DNA of 64,000 nucleotides from Spirosoma sp. KCTC 42546 (GCF_006965485.1 NZ_CP041360.1:5684501-5748500); one strand, 5' to 3'; positions 34,328 through 42,817 are shown, counted from the stretch's first letter. The notes: a model not told the origin generated them from the letters alone. Numbers and translations: made by a program.

Positions 34328-35842
34328 ATGAAAACTATCATACTCTCTTACCCGAACCCTTCTGGTCAATCAGGCTTCGCTTTGAAAAAAGGGCTATTCG
34401 TACTCCTTGCTTTGATGGCTCTTTTGATGACCAGCTGTAAAAAAGAAACTGAAGTGAATCCAACAGGTACCTTAACGGCCAATGCCGGGGCCGATCAACA
34501 GGTCCAGGTTGGTCAGGTCGTTACCCTGGATGGTGGTGCCTCTCAGGATAGCCAGGGTAAACCCTTTACAATCCAATGGGCTTTGGTTCGCAAGCCAGCT
34601 AAAAGTACGATTACCCTGGTTAATGCTACCGCTGTCAAGCCAACGTTCACACCCGATGAAGTTGGTGAGTATGAACTACAACTGACCGTTTCGAATGAAA
34701 ATGGTAAGAGTACCGACAACGTGGTAATTGCCGCTTCGGTAGCGCAGCCCGTCACTATCAACCAGAACATAACCGTTAAAACCGTACTGACCGACCGAAT
34801 TGCCAATCCCGATCTGCCCGACTATATCGTGGCCAAATCAGTTAGTGTTCAATCTGAACTAACCATCAATCCAGGCGTCGTGATCGCTTTTGAACGCGAT
34901 ACCCGAATGGACATCAACGACAACGGTGGACTGATTATCGCGAAGGGTACGGCAAGCCAGAAGATTCGATTCGTGGGCGTTGAAAAAACGAAAGGGTTCT
35001 GGACTGGCCTGATGCTCTATTCAGGCAGCAACGCAAACGTATTTGAGTATGTAGAGTTACTTCATGCCGGTAGCCGCCCGCTTTATTCCCTGATAAAAGC
35101 AGGTATGTATGTTTCTGGAACGAAGGCGCAGATTGCCGTAAAAAACAGCCTGTTTGCCGAAACGACGGGGTACGGTTTATACATACAGGATGGCGGGATT
35201 ATTCGCGAATTTGCTCAGAATACATTTGCGAACAACACGGAGTCAGGCCTGATGCTCAGTGCTGACAATGTGCCTCAGTTAGATGCAGCATCTATTTTTA
35301 CAAGCGGAAACGGGCGGAATGTTGTAGAGGTAATGGCTTCCAGTGTTAAAGGGGCTGATGAAGTAGAGTGGACCCCATTTACGGATAAAACTCCCTACCG
35401 TATCAATGGCGAATTAACTGTAACCACGGGCTGGTGGCTGAACCCTGGGCTTACCCTCGAAATGGCTCGTGATGCCGTAATTCGGGTTAATACAGGCGGC
35501 TATATGAGCGCCAGAGGAACGGCTACAGCTAAAATCACCATTACAGGAGCTGAGCGCACCGCTGCCTTCTGGCGAGGAATTATCTGTTACTCAACTAGTG
35601 CTCAGAATATCCTCGAAAACGCGATTATCAGCAATGCCGGAAGTGTTGCCATTGTGTCGGGCAAAAAGACGAACATCGCTATTTACGGAACAGGTGCTAC
35701 AATGGCCATCAAAAATACGCGCATCAGTGGTAGTGGTGGTTACGGGCTCTTTGTCAGCTACGGCTCATCGGTCAATGCTGACGTGATGACGGCCAATACG
35801 TTTGAATCAAACGCGCAAACAAACGTGCTGATTGAAAAGTAA
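34328..35842 (+). CDS. PKD-domain, right-handed beta-helix lipoprotein
   Basis: A 504-residue surface or periplasmic lipoprotein. The signal is KGLFVLLALMALLMTSCKKE, with lipidated Cys at about residue 37 after a longer polar start. A PKD/Ig-like domain spans about 55-140 (GADQQVQVGQVVTLDGGAS ... GEYELQLTVSNENGKS). The rest is a repetitive beta-helix (about 150-504) in which two halves are related: each has a GG-hydrophobic strand, a KIRF or KITI turn and a FWTGLMLYS or FWRGIICYS segment. Such proteins bind or display carbohydrates; no catalytic residues are recognised. It stands alone behind a possible leader hairpin. Confidence 0.85.
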   Translation: MKTIILSYPNPSGQSGFALKKGLFVLLALMALLMTSCKKETEVNPTGTLTANAGADQQVQVGQVVTLDGGASQDSQGKPFTIQWALVRKPAKSTITLVNATAVKPTFTPDEVGEYELQLTVSNENGKSTDNVVIAASVAQPVTINQNITVKTVLTDRIANPDLPDYIVAKSVSVQSELTINPGVVIAFERDTRMDINDNGGLIIAKGTASQKIRFVGVEKTKGFWTGLMLYSGSNANVFEYVELLHAGSRPLYSLIKAGMYVSGTKAQIAVKNSLFAETTGYGLYIQDGGIIREFAQNTFANNTESGLMLSADNVPQLDAASIFTSGNGRNVVEVMASSVKGADEVEWTPFTDKTPYRINGELTVTTGWWLNPGLTLEMARDAVIRVNTGGYMSARGTATAKITITGAERTAAFWRGIICYSTSAQNILENAIISNAGSVAIVSGKKTNIAIYGTGATMAIKNTRISGSGGYGLFVSYGSSVNADVMTANTFESNAQTNVLIEK

Positions 35843-35937
35843 ACCGATGAGAGAGGTAGTATAAAAGTCGGAACTAATCGCTCTGAAAACGGTTTATGTC
35901 CATGAAACAAGTTCAACTTAATAAACTCATTTCAATC

Positions 35938-36282
35938 ATGGCAGCAGGATCAAATGCCGTAGAAGCAACCGACGCAAATTTCAACGAACTTATAAATTCT
36001 GACAAACCCGTTTTAGTAGATTTCTGGGCAGAATGGTGTGGCCCCTGTCGGATGGTTGGCCCAATCGTCGAGCAACTTGCTGGCGAATACGAAGGTAAAG
36101 CCATTATCGCTAAAATGGACGTTGACCAGAACTCACAAACGCCCGCTAAATTTGGTATCCGCAGTATTCCTACGCTGATGGTGTTCAAAAATGGTCAGCT
36201 AGTCGATAAAGTGATTGGTGCTACGTCGAAAGGCGTATTAGAGCAAAAGCTGGTAGCCGCAATGGAGCCCGCTACGATCTAA
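35938..36282 (+). CDS. trxA: Thioredoxin
   Basis: A 114-residue thioredoxin from the ATG at 35938; an in-frame ATG at 35896 would add 14 residues without a signal pattern. The active site is WCGPC (Cys34, Cys37) in VDFWAEWCGPCRM; the buried Asp is replaced in context by LVDFW, and the cis-Pro lies in RSIPTLMVFKNG. It reduces protein disulfides in the cytoplasm. It converges on the pyruvate dehydrogenase E2 gene, with a perfect purine-rich hairpin in between. Confidence 0.93.
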   Translation: MAAGSNAVEATDANFNELINSDKPVLVDFWAEWCGPCRMVGPIVEQLAGEYEGKAIIAKMDVDQNSQTPAKFGIRSIPTLMVFKNGQLVDKVIGATSKGVLEQKLVAAMEPATI

Positions 36283-36296
36283 TCTTTAGAAGGAGG

Positions 36297-36378
36297 AAAA
36301 GGAGGAGGGGGAGAAAAGGGACGAAAGGGAAATATACAACATCCCTTTCGTCCCTTTTCTCCCCCTCCTCCTTTTTTT
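36297..36378. terminator. Perfect 34-bp purine/pyrimidine hairpin between trxA and the E2 gene
   Basis: Arm 36297-36330 is entirely purine apart from one C and is exactly inverted at 36342-36375, with an 11-nt loop and a T run to 36378. The gap between the convergent stop codons is 94 bp, nearly all of it hairpin. It can terminate transcription from both sides. Related, less perfect elements are at 24722, 38266 and 39601. Confidence 0.88.
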
Positions 36379-38095
36379 ACACCAACATCCGCATTGGATC
36401 TTCGAGCAGTTGCTTAACCGTTTGCAGGAACGCCGAACCCGTAGCGCCATCCACCACGCGGTGGTCACAGGAGAGGGTCACTTTCATGACATTGGTCGGC
36501 TTCGCTACCTCATCTTCAAACTTAACCGTCTGCTTAATAGCACCAACGGCCAGAATGCATGAATCGGGTGGGTTGATGATGGCCGTGAATTCGTCAATGC
36601 CAAACATACCCAGATTCGAGATGGAGAACGTGCTTCCCTCCCAGTCTTTTGGCTGGAGTTTTTTGTCTTTCGCTTTACCGGCCAAATCCTTCACTTCGCC
36701 CGAAATGGTCGACAGTGTTTTCTGATCGGCATTCCGAACAACGGGTACCAGCAAGCCTTCATCAACGGCTACCGCCACACCGATGTTCACATACTTGTAC
36801 TTACGAATTTTATCGCCAAGCCAGGATGAGTTAACATTCGGATGCTGTTTCAGCGCTAATGCTGCCGCTTTGATCACGAAATCGTTAAACGAAATTTTTA
36901 CTGGGCTAAGGCCATTGACCGTACCACGCAGCGCCATAGCCTTGTCCATGTTGATTTCCATGGTCAGGTAGAAGTGCGGAGCCGTGAACAGGCTCTCGCT
37001 CAGTCGGCGGGCAATTGTTTTCCGCATCTGGCTAACCGGAACATCCTCATAGTCGCCAGTTGGCGTTGGTACTGGAGCCGGAGCAGCTGGTTGCGCAGCA
37101 GGTGTTGGCGCAGCGGCTGATTGAGCAACGGGGGCAGCAGGTTGAGCCGCTGGCGTTGCTTTACCCGGCACAAACGACTCAACGTCGCTTTTCACAATAC
37201 GTCCTTCCGGACCGCTACCATGAACCTGAGCAAGGTTAATTCCTTTTTCTTCGGCAATCCGCTTTGCTAAGGGAGAGGCTTTTACTCGGCCATTCGATTC
37301 CGATACATCACCAGCGCCACCCGCATAGGATAAATCCGTATCGGCACTGGCAGGAACATCCGCCTGTGGGTTTTGTTCGGCAGTTGCGCTACCGCCTTCA
37401 CTAGTGGCAGCCTGTTGGCCATTACCACCGTCGAGCAGAACTTTGAAGTTAGCCCCTTTTTCACCGACAACAGCAATGATGTCGTCAACGGCAACAGATG
37501 CGCCTTCTTTTACACCAACATAAAGCAGCGTACCTTCTTCATAGGCTTCGAGATCCATCGTGGCTTTGTCGGTTTCGACTTCGGCCAGTACATCCCCCGA
37601 TTTTACAGTATCCCCTTCTTTTTTATGCCAGGCTACAATGGTGCCTTCGGTCATAGTGTCGCTCATTTTCGGCATCCGAATAACCGATGCGTTGACCTTC
37701 TCAGCCGGAGCCGCCGAAACAGCTTTCGGTTCGGGCAACTTTGTTGCGACTTGAGTACTTTCGCTCGCTGCTGGAGCCGGGGCTGGTTCTGGTTTGGGGG
37801 CAGGAGCTTCCTGGCTACCGCCACTCGATCCATTCAGCAACGCTTTGTAGTCTTCTCCATCAGCACCGATAATAGCCAGAACGCCATCTACCGGAACCGA
37901 AGCGCCTTTTTCAACACCGATATACAGGAGTGTACCTTCTTCGTAGGACTCCAGGTCCATCGTTGCTTTATCGGTTTCAACTTCGGCCAGTACGTCGCCG
38001 GATTTTACTTTATCGCCCACCTTTTTGTGCCACTCCGCAATGACGCCTTCGGTCATTGTGTCGCTCATCTTGGGCATTCGGATTAATTCAGCCAT
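36377..38095 (-). CDS. Pyruvate dehydrogenase E2 (dihydrolipoamide acetyltransferase)
   Basis: A 572-residue 2-oxoacid dehydrogenase E2. Two tandem lipoyl domains (1-85 and about 137-220) carry the lipoyl-lysines Lys43 and Lys177, both in ETDKATMDLE, and are nearly identical in sequence. Ala/Pro-rich linkers flank a peripheral-subunit-binding domain (ASPLAKRIAEEKGINLAQV). The catalytic domain ends with the acetyltransferase motif DHRVVDGATG, His at about 549. It transfers acetyl groups from the E1 reaction to CoA. E1 and E3 genes are not adjacent here. The near-identity of the lipoyl domains suggests recent duplication or gene conversion. Confidence 0.94.
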   Translation of the reverse strand: MAELIRMPKMSDTMTEGVIAEWHKKVGDKVKSGDVLAEVETDKATMDLESYEEGTLLYIGVEKGASVPVDGVLAIIGADGEDYKALLNGSSGGSQEAPAPKPEPAPAPAASESTQVATKLPEPKAVSAAPAEKVNASVIRMPKMSDTMTEGTIVAWHKKEGDTVKSGDVLAEVETDKATMDLEAYEEGTLLYVGVKEGASVAVDDIIAVVGEKGANFKVLLDGGNGQQAATSEGGSATAEQNPQADVPASADTDLSYAGGAGDVSESNGRVKASPLAKRIAEEKGINLAQVHGSGPEGRIVKSDVESFVPGKATPAAQPAAPVAQSAAAPTPAAQPAAPAPVPTPTGDYEDVPVSQMRKTIARRLSESLFTAPHFYLTMEINMDKAMALRGTVNGLSPVKISFNDFVIKAAALALKQHPNVNSSWLGDKIRKYKYVNIGVAVAVDEGLLVPVVRNADQKTLSTISGEVKDLAGKAKDKKLQPKDWEGSTFSISNLGMFGIDEFTAIINPPDSCILAVGAIKQTVKFEDEVAKPTNVMKVTLSCDHRVVDGATGSAFLQTVKQLLEDPMRMLV

Positions 38096-38188
38096 AATTA
38101 GCTATGTATGTAATCGGGTTATACAAAAAGATCGGCCGGGCCTACAACGGTGGACGACACCAGAACGTTGGGCCAACATGCCGCTGGA

Positions 38189-38215
38189 CTGGCATTCCAC
38201 TGGGCTGGCATTCCA
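38189..38215. repeat. Short direct repeat upstream of the E2 gene
   Basis: CTGGCATTCCA occurs at 38189-38199 and again at 38205-38215, a 16-bp period, about 95 bp upstream of the E2 start on the minus strand. It could be an operator for a dimeric regulator or only a chance duplication. Confidence 0.5.
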
Positions 38216-38265
38216 GTTAAGAGTCAAAATTAGTGTAAAGCAAGTAAGATTGTATCTTTCTGAAT

Positions 38266-38384
38266 AGGAAAAAGGAGGTGGTGGTGGAAGGAGAGGAAAG
38301 GGAAGCGGCAGAAAGTCTAAATTCTTACACTATTCAACCCATCCTCCCTCTCATCCCCTTCCTGGTTTCCTCCCTTTTTACTCC
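38266..38384. repeat. Purine/pyrimidine-rich imperfect inverted repeat
   Basis: A purine-rich arm (about 38266-38311, with GGAAAAAGGAGG and GGAAGGAGAGG) faces a pyrimidine-rich arm (about 38341-38384, with CCTCCC and CCTTCCTGG). It is less perfect than the element at 36297. It lies at the 3' end of the RlmI-like gene and upstream of the E2 gene. Confidence 0.65.
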
Positions 38385-39574
38385 ACCCAAAGCACCAATC
38401 CTTTCAGATAGCCGCCTTCGGGGTGAAACAAACTTACGGGGTGATCGGCAGGTTGGCTCAGGTGATGCAACACACGTACCTGACGACCGGCTTCAATGGC
38501 CGCAGCTACAATCGTATTATAAAACAACTCCCGATCTACTACCTGCGAACACGAAAACGTAAACAAAAGTCCCCCCTTGGCTACCCGACGGAACCCTTCT
38601 GCATTCAGGCGTTTATATCCCTGCACTGCCCGGTGTCGTGCCGACAGGCTTTTGGCAAAGGCAGGTGGGTCCAGCACAACCACATCGTATTTGTGGTCGT
38701 GAGCCTTTAAATAATGCATCACATCTTCGGCATACGCTTCATGCCGGGTATCATTCTCTCCAAAATTGGCCGTTACGTTCTGATTGGTCAGCTCAATCGC
38801 TTTCTGCGAAACATCGACCGAGTGCACCAACTTAGCGCCAGCCTTAAGCGCATACACCGAAAACCCACCTGAATAGCAAAATGCATTCAGGACATTCTTA
38901 CCCTCAGCATATTGTGCCAGCAATGCCCGATTATCACGCTGATCGAGGAAAAAACCCGTTTTCTGCCCCGTAATCCAGTCAACCAGAAATGTATTGCCAT
39001 TTTCCTGAACCGGGTGTGGCACGGGCGTTCGACCAAACAGGTACCCATTTGTAACGGTTGCGCCGTATTCTTCAGGCAGTGTGCCAGCACTTTTATCGTA
39101 TACAGCCGTCAATTCATCACCAAAAACGGTTCTGAGCGCTTCGGCAATGATATCTCGTTCGCGGTGCATACCAATGGAGTGGGCCTGTACAACAGCCACA
39201 CCATTGTACATATCTATAATCAATCCTGTACAACCATCGCCTTCGCCGTGTACCAGTCGATAGCAGTTTGTATCGCCTGTAACAATTACTTCCCGGATGC
39301 TGCGGATATGGGCCAGTTTCTTTGTCCAATAAGGCAGATCGGGCGTAACGGGGCCATCTGCCGTTGCGCCAAACGAGAAAATACGTACGGCAATGCTCCC
39401 ATCGTGATAATGTCCTGTGGCTAGATACCGATTTTTATTATCAAAGACTTCGACAACATCGCCGTCGTTCAGGTTACCTTCATAGCGGCTAATGGCCCGC
39501 GAAAACACCCAGGGGTGGAAACGTCGAACCGCTTCGTCGCGTCCTGCCTGTAGATATAATTTGGAAAATGTCAT
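38378..39574 (-). CDS. RlmI-like 23S rRNA cytosine-5 methyltransferase
   Basis: A 398-residue class I SAM methyltransferase from the ATG at 39574 (MTFSKLYLQAGRDEAV); the open frame continues upstream through the purine-rich repeat but encodes only low-complexity Pro there. An N-terminal PUA domain (FHPWVFSRAI, GDVVEVFDNK) is followed by a middle domain and a Rossmann domain with LNAFCYSGGFSVYALKAGA (SAM site) and the VLDPPAF motif. FTFSCS carries the catalytic Cys. It matches the RlmI/YccW group. It is flanked on both sides by purine-rich inverted repeats. Confidence 0.9.
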   Translation of the reverse strand: MTFSKLYLQAGRDEAVRRFHPWVFSRAISRYEGNLNDGDVVEVFDNKNRYLATGHYHDGSIAVRIFSFGATADGPVTPDLPYWTKKLAHIRSIREVIVTGDTNCYRLVHGEGDGCTGLIIDMYNGVAVVQAHSIGMHRERDIIAEALRTVFGDELTAVYDKSAGTLPEEYGATVTNGYLFGRTPVPHPVQENGNTFLVDWITGQKTGFFLDQRDNRALLAQYAEGKNVLNAFCYSGGFSVYALKAGAKLVHSVDVSQKAIELTNQNVTANFGENDTRHEAYAEDVMHYLKAHDHKYDVVVLDPPAFAKSLSARHRAVQGYKRLNAEGFRRVAKGGLLFTFSCSQVVDRELFYNTIVAAAIEAGRQVRVLHHLSQPADHPVSLFHPEGGYLKGLVLWVE

Positions 39575-39600
39575 TCGTATTGAGGAAAGACCGCAAAGAT

Positions 39601-39720
39601 AGGGAGAAAAGGGAGGAGGGGGAGGAAAGGGAGGAAGCAGGAAAGGAAAAATCACAAACTGAGCACTATATTATTGTTCTTCCTTCTTCCCTTTTCTCCC
39701 CTTCCTCCTTTTCTCCTCTT
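39601..39720. repeat. Purine/pyrimidine-rich imperfect inverted repeat
   Basis: A purine arm (39601-39650, GGGAGAAAAGGGAGGAGGGGG and similar) is followed by a short A/T centre and a pyrimidine arm (39678-39720). It occupies the divergent gap between the RlmI-like gene and the isomerase gene, where a terminator would not be expected, arguing that the elements are not merely terminators. Confidence 0.7.
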
Positions 39721-39785
39721 TATTAACTTTTTTCCGCATATCCGAGCCATATTTGCGTTTTAAAGCCGCAAACTTTTTTCTACCT

Positions 39786-40655
39786 ATGCAACGACGTAGT
39801 TTTCTTAAACAATCCGGGCTGCTTACAGCCGGAGCCTTCGCCCTAAGCCAGTCCGATTTACTAGCCAACGCTTTTGCAAAGCCCATCAACCCATTTGGTG
39901 CACAGCTATATAGCGTTCGCGATGCGATGCCCAAAGACCCGAAAGGCGTTATGACACAATTGGCTCAAATGGGCTATAAACAATTTGAGAGTTACGGTGG
40001 GCCACAGGGATTTTTGTGGGGCATGGAGCCGAAAGAAATCAAATCGTTTCTCGACGGACTAGGTGTAAAGATGGTGAGTACGCACTTCAATTATCGGGGC
40101 GAGGTTGATAAGCCAGACCAGCTCAAGAAAAGTATTGAAATGGCGCATGATGCCGGATTAACCTATCTGCTCTGCCCTTTCTACGGTCCACAGAAAACCT
40201 GGGATGAGTGGAAGAAAGTGGCCGACCAATTCAATACGGTTGGTGAAGAAGTTAAAAAAGCAGGACTGAAATTTGGTTATCACAACCACGATTACTCATT
40301 CCGGCCCCTCGACGGAAAGCTTCCACAGGAATTCCTGCTCGACAACACCGATCCTAAGAACGTTATGTTTGAGCTGGATCTGTGCTGGATTGATGTGGCA
40401 GGTGTGAATACCGAAGAACACCTCAAAAAGTACGGCAAACGCTACGAACTCTGCCATGTAAAAGACTATACCGTTAAGGATGGCAAACCCGTTCAGAACG
40501 ACCTCGGCAAAGGCAATGTGGACTTCAAAAAGACCCTGCGTATAGCCAAAGACAGTGGCATCAAATACTTTTTGGTGGAGCAGGAACAATATCCTGAGTC
40601 GTCATTGATCAGCATGAAAAACGACGCTGAGTATATGAAGACGTTGTCGATCTAA
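39786..40655 (+). CDS. Secreted sugar phosphate isomerase/epimerase-like protein
   Basis: A 289-residue TIM-barrel protein of the AP-endonuclease family 2 (sugar phosphate isomerase/epimerase) group. The N terminus is a Tat signal (MQRRSFLKQSGLLTAGAFAL), so it is exported folded. Metal-site motifs include KFGYHNHDYSF, MFELDLCWIDVAG (Glu, Asp) and ELCHVKDY, with the final Glu in YFLVEQEQYP. It probably rearranges a ketose or inosose outside the cytoplasm. The ATG at 39786 starts the Tat signal. It converges on the phospholipase-like gene through a perfect palindrome. Confidence 0.9.
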   Translation: MQRRSFLKQSGLLTAGAFALSQSDLLANAFAKPINPFGAQLYSVRDAMPKDPKGVMTQLAQMGYKQFESYGGPQGFLWGMEPKEIKSFLDGLGVKMVSTHFNYRGEVDKPDQLKKSIEMAHDAGLTYLLCPFYGPQKTWDEWKKVADQFNTVGEEVKKAGLKFGYHNHDYSFRPLDGKLPQEFLLDNTDPKNVMFELDLCWIDVAGVNTEEHLKKYGKRYELCHVKDYTVKDGKPVQNDLGKGNVDFKKTLRIAKDSGIKYFLVEQEQYPESSLISMKNDAEYMKTLSI

Positions 40656-40756
40656 ACCAGGATTTTTATGATTTTATTGACTGACTATGATTTTTATAAA
40701 AGATTTCTTTGAAAGAAAAATCATAGTCAGTCAATAAAATCATAAAAATCCTGGTT
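40655..40756. terminator. Perfect 41-bp palindrome spanning both convergent stop codons
   Basis: Arms 40655-40695 and 40716-40756 are exact inverted copies around a 20-nt centre. The left arm starts at the last base of one stop codon and the right arm ends at the first base of the other gene's stop codon. It is AT-rich with AAAAATCATAGTCAGTCA in the inner part. A degenerate half copy is found at 44213-44252. Confidence 0.9.
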
Positions 40757-41826
40757 CAATTTTCCTCCCTCGCCGAAAACAGCCTCTTCAACCAGCCCTT
40801 CTTTTCTTCGGCTTCCTCTTTTTGTTCGACTTCTGTAAGCTGATACTTTGCCAGTATCCGCAAATCGGGCTGGCCTGCGTCTACCCAGCAGGTGTACCAA
40901 AAATCGCCAACCATTTTGATCGACGTCCGCATCTGGCGCTCGACTTGTCCTTTCAATTGTTCGTGGTAGCGTTGTGAGAAATCTGCCGAATAAACTTTGG
41001 TGGTAATGCCATTTCGCTCTTCGAACCCGAATTTGCGCGCTTCACCCACCTCTACGGTCAGTTTCTGCTCAAAACGTAGTACTGAATCCAAGGCCGCATT
41101 CGCATTGAATACCGCCCGCCAGGCTGCTTTCTGGGGCGAATAAATATACTCGGCCTGCCCCGTCAGAAAATCATAATCTGTACTAAACAACTCCGGTAGC
41201 CGCGACTCCCAGAATCCGTGAATGCCTTGCTGGTTGGTTAACTGACCATTGTAGTTACGCGTGGTATGCAGTGGCACGTTGGCATCAGCAATATAATGCC
41301 CCAGATCGGCGGCTACACGTAGAATTCGCCGAACATCCTTCTGTTTGAAGGCTTCGGTCAGTTGATACTTTGTCAATTGAATTTGCCAGGGAACCAGCCC
41401 GTGTAATGCCAGCGTGTCGGTTCCATACTGATCTGTTGCTTCTTTATAATAGCGTGGAAGTGTAGCAGTTGATGTATCTGGGTATGCATCGAGGTCGATG
41501 AAATGACGGGGAGCTTCACCAACTACGGCATATCGGCGTTTGTCGGGATTTACGGCATTATCAGCTAAAAAATTAATGTGCTTTTTAAAAAATGGCATCA
41601 TTTCGAGTGGCAGCGTAAAGACAGCCAGCCGGTTAATTTGCTGATGCGCATAAAACCCCCACAGTGGATGCTGCCAATTGGGTCGGTGTTTGACCGAATG
41701 ACCCAAAACTGACCAGTTTCCGATTGGATTTTCGGCCCTAACGGCGTTGCCGCTTACTAAACTTCCAAAAAAAATAGTAGCCGAAACAGACAACCAAATA
41801 AAACAATTGTACATTTGACAAAACAT
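40756..41826 (-). CDS. Zinc-dependent phospholipase C / S1-P1 nuclease-like protein
   Basis: A 356-residue secreted protein. An N-terminal hydrophobic segment (WLSVSATIFFGSLVSGNAVRA) is the signal; a second Met 12 bp in is an alternative start. The helical metal-binding fold is suggested by WGFYAHQQINRLAVF, the APRHFIDLDAY segment, LGHYIADANVPLHTTRNYNG and GIHGFWESRLPEL, which supply His/Asp ligands of a trinuclear zinc site as in zinc phospholipase C and P1 nuclease. The C-terminal roughly 30 residues are Glu/Lys rich. Whether it cuts lipids or nucleic acid cannot be told. Confidence 0.8.
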   Translation of the reverse strand: MFCQMYNCFIWLSVSATIFFGSLVSGNAVRAENPIGNWSVLGHSVKHRPNWQHPLWGFYAHQQINRLAVFTLPLEMMPFFKKHINFLADNAVNPDKRRYAVVGEAPRHFIDLDAYPDTSTATLPRYYKEATDQYGTDTLALHGLVPWQIQLTKYQLTEAFKQKDVRRILRVAADLGHYIADANVPLHTTRNYNGQLTNQQGIHGFWESRLPELFSTDYDFLTGQAEYIYSPQKAAWRAVFNANAALDSVLRFEQKLTVEVGEARKFGFEERNGITTKVYSADFSQRYHEQLKGQVERQMRTSIKMVGDFWYTCWVDAGQPDLRILAKYQLTEVEQKEEAEEKKGWLKRLFSAREEN

Positions 41827-41917
41827 GGTACTTTAAGTGGAAAATAATTAACTATTCAATTAAACGACCATGCAATTCAGAATAATATTTCGAAAAACAA
41901 ATAAAACTCGAACAAAC

Positions 41918-42316
41918 ATGAATGCCAAGTCAAGAGGATATACCCTCATTATTGTGTTACTCTGCGCTTTTGCTTTAACAATCTACGGTGCCTATTCACC
42001 TGCCAGAAAAGCGCAGAAACAGCAAGTTGTGTGTGTTAAATTCAAAAAAGGGGTCGAAAGTGCAGCAGTTGAGCAGCATATGAACGGTTTTGCGTCCCTA
42101 AAGCATGAAATTCCACAGGTCGTTAATTACACGTCGGGCAAGACAATTTTGCCAAATCAGGCTGTTTCTGATTATGACGTAGTCCATTACCTGACGTTTC
42201 AGAGTGAAGCCGATATAAAAACTTTTGAGAACAGCGCAGCTTACAAACAATTCGTTGCGCAGAACCAGGGTATCTGGGAAAAAACCCTGATTGTCAATGC
42301 TGACATTCGCCCATAA
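41918..42316 (+). CDS. Secreted Dabb-domain (stress-responsive A/B barrel) protein
   Basis: About 132 residues from the ATG at 41918; an in-frame ATG at 41870 adds a basic 16-residue leader. A hydrophobic signal helix (YTLIIVLLCAFALTIYGAY) precedes a dimeric alpha-beta barrel domain: VVCVKFKKGVESAAVEQHM, FASLKHEIPQVVNYTSGK, and HYLTFQSEADIKTFENSAAY KQF-type elements ending in the last strand. Such domains dimerise and bind small hydrophobic ligands. Its terminator doubles as part of the rpsT promoter region. Confidence 0.85.
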   Translation: MNAKSRGYTLIIVLLCAFALTIYGAYSPARKAQKQQVVCVKFKKGVESAAVEQHMNGFASLKHEIPQVVNYTSGKTILPNQAVSDYDVVHYLTFQSEADIKTFENSAAYKQFVAQNQGIWEKTLIVNADIRP

Positions 42317-42330
42317 GCGTGGGTATTAGA

Positions 42331-42380
42331 AAGAATTTCGGGTGGAACTATTGCTTGTTCCATCCGAAATTCTTATTTTT
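42331..42380 (+). terminator. Hairpin terminator overlapping the rpsT promoter
   Basis: Arms 42331-42348 and 42357-42374 pair over 18 bp with one G-T pair and an 8-nt loop, followed by ATTTTT. It ends the Dabb gene transcript. The U tract at 42375-42380 is at the same time the core of the -7 box of rpsT. Confidence 0.85.
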
Positions 42381-42381
42381 G
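42351..42381 (+). promoter_or_regulatory. Promoter of rpsT (TTG...TAnnTTTG)
   Basis: TATTTTTG at 42374-42381 matches the Bacteroidota -7 consensus TAnnTTTG. A TTG at 42351-42353, 20 nt upstream, fits the -33 element and lies in the loop of the terminator hairpin. The ATG of rpsT follows at 42420. Confidence 0.65.
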
Positions 42382-42419
42382 CGCCCTCATATCGCGACAA
42401 CGATCTCATTTATATACCA

Positions 42420-42686
42420 ATGGCAAACCATAAGTCATCAAAAAAAGCAATCCGGTCGAGTGCCAAAAAGCGGCTGTTGAACCGTTACCAGCATGTTACG
42501 ACTCGGAACATGGTGAAAAAACTACGTCTTACTACCGATCACGCAATGGCAGTTGAACTGTTCAAGTCGGTTTCGTCGGCGTTGGACAAACTCGCTAAGC
42601 GTAACATCATTCACAAGAATAAAGCATCCAATAACAAGTCGAAACTGGCTCGTTTGGTCAATGGCCTGAAAGTTGCCACTGCTTAA
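42420..42686 (+). CDS. rpsT: 30S ribosomal protein S20
   Basis: An 88-residue highly basic protein, MANHKSSKKAIRSSAKKR at the start, with helical HVTTRNMVKKLRL and the conserved C-terminal IIHKNKASNNKSKLARLVN. It binds 16S rRNA helices in the small subunit. The ATG at 42420 gives the canonical N terminus; an upstream in-frame start at 42342 would lie in the promoter hairpin. It is a single-gene transcript with its own promoter (42374) and terminator (42786). Confidence 0.97.
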   Translation: MANHKSSKKAIRSSAKKRLLNRYQHVTTRNMVKKLRLTTDHAMAVELFKSVSSALDKLAKRNIIHKNKASNNKSKLARLVNGLKVATA

Positions 42687-42785
42687 GTACTAGTTATTTG
42701 TTATTGGCTTATAAGTTATTGATGGTTATGCCGCGACGAATAACTTACTGATCAATAGCCGACTTTCGCTGATACTTCATCACAG

Positions 42786-42817
42786 AACCTTACCTTTTTG
42801 TAGGTAAGGTTTTTTTG
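42786..42817 (+). terminator. Intrinsic terminator after rpsT
   Basis: AACCTTACCT (42786-42795) pairs with AGGTAAGGTT (42802-42811) around a 6-nt loop, followed by a run of T to 42816. It lies 100 bp after the rpsT stop. Confidence 0.85.

Noticed and set aside
37373..38086. 237-residue plus-strand open frame opposite the E2 gene
   Set aside because: It consists of antisense translation of the two repeated lipoyl domains, so it appears internally repeated; the E2 motifs on the other strand are unambiguous.
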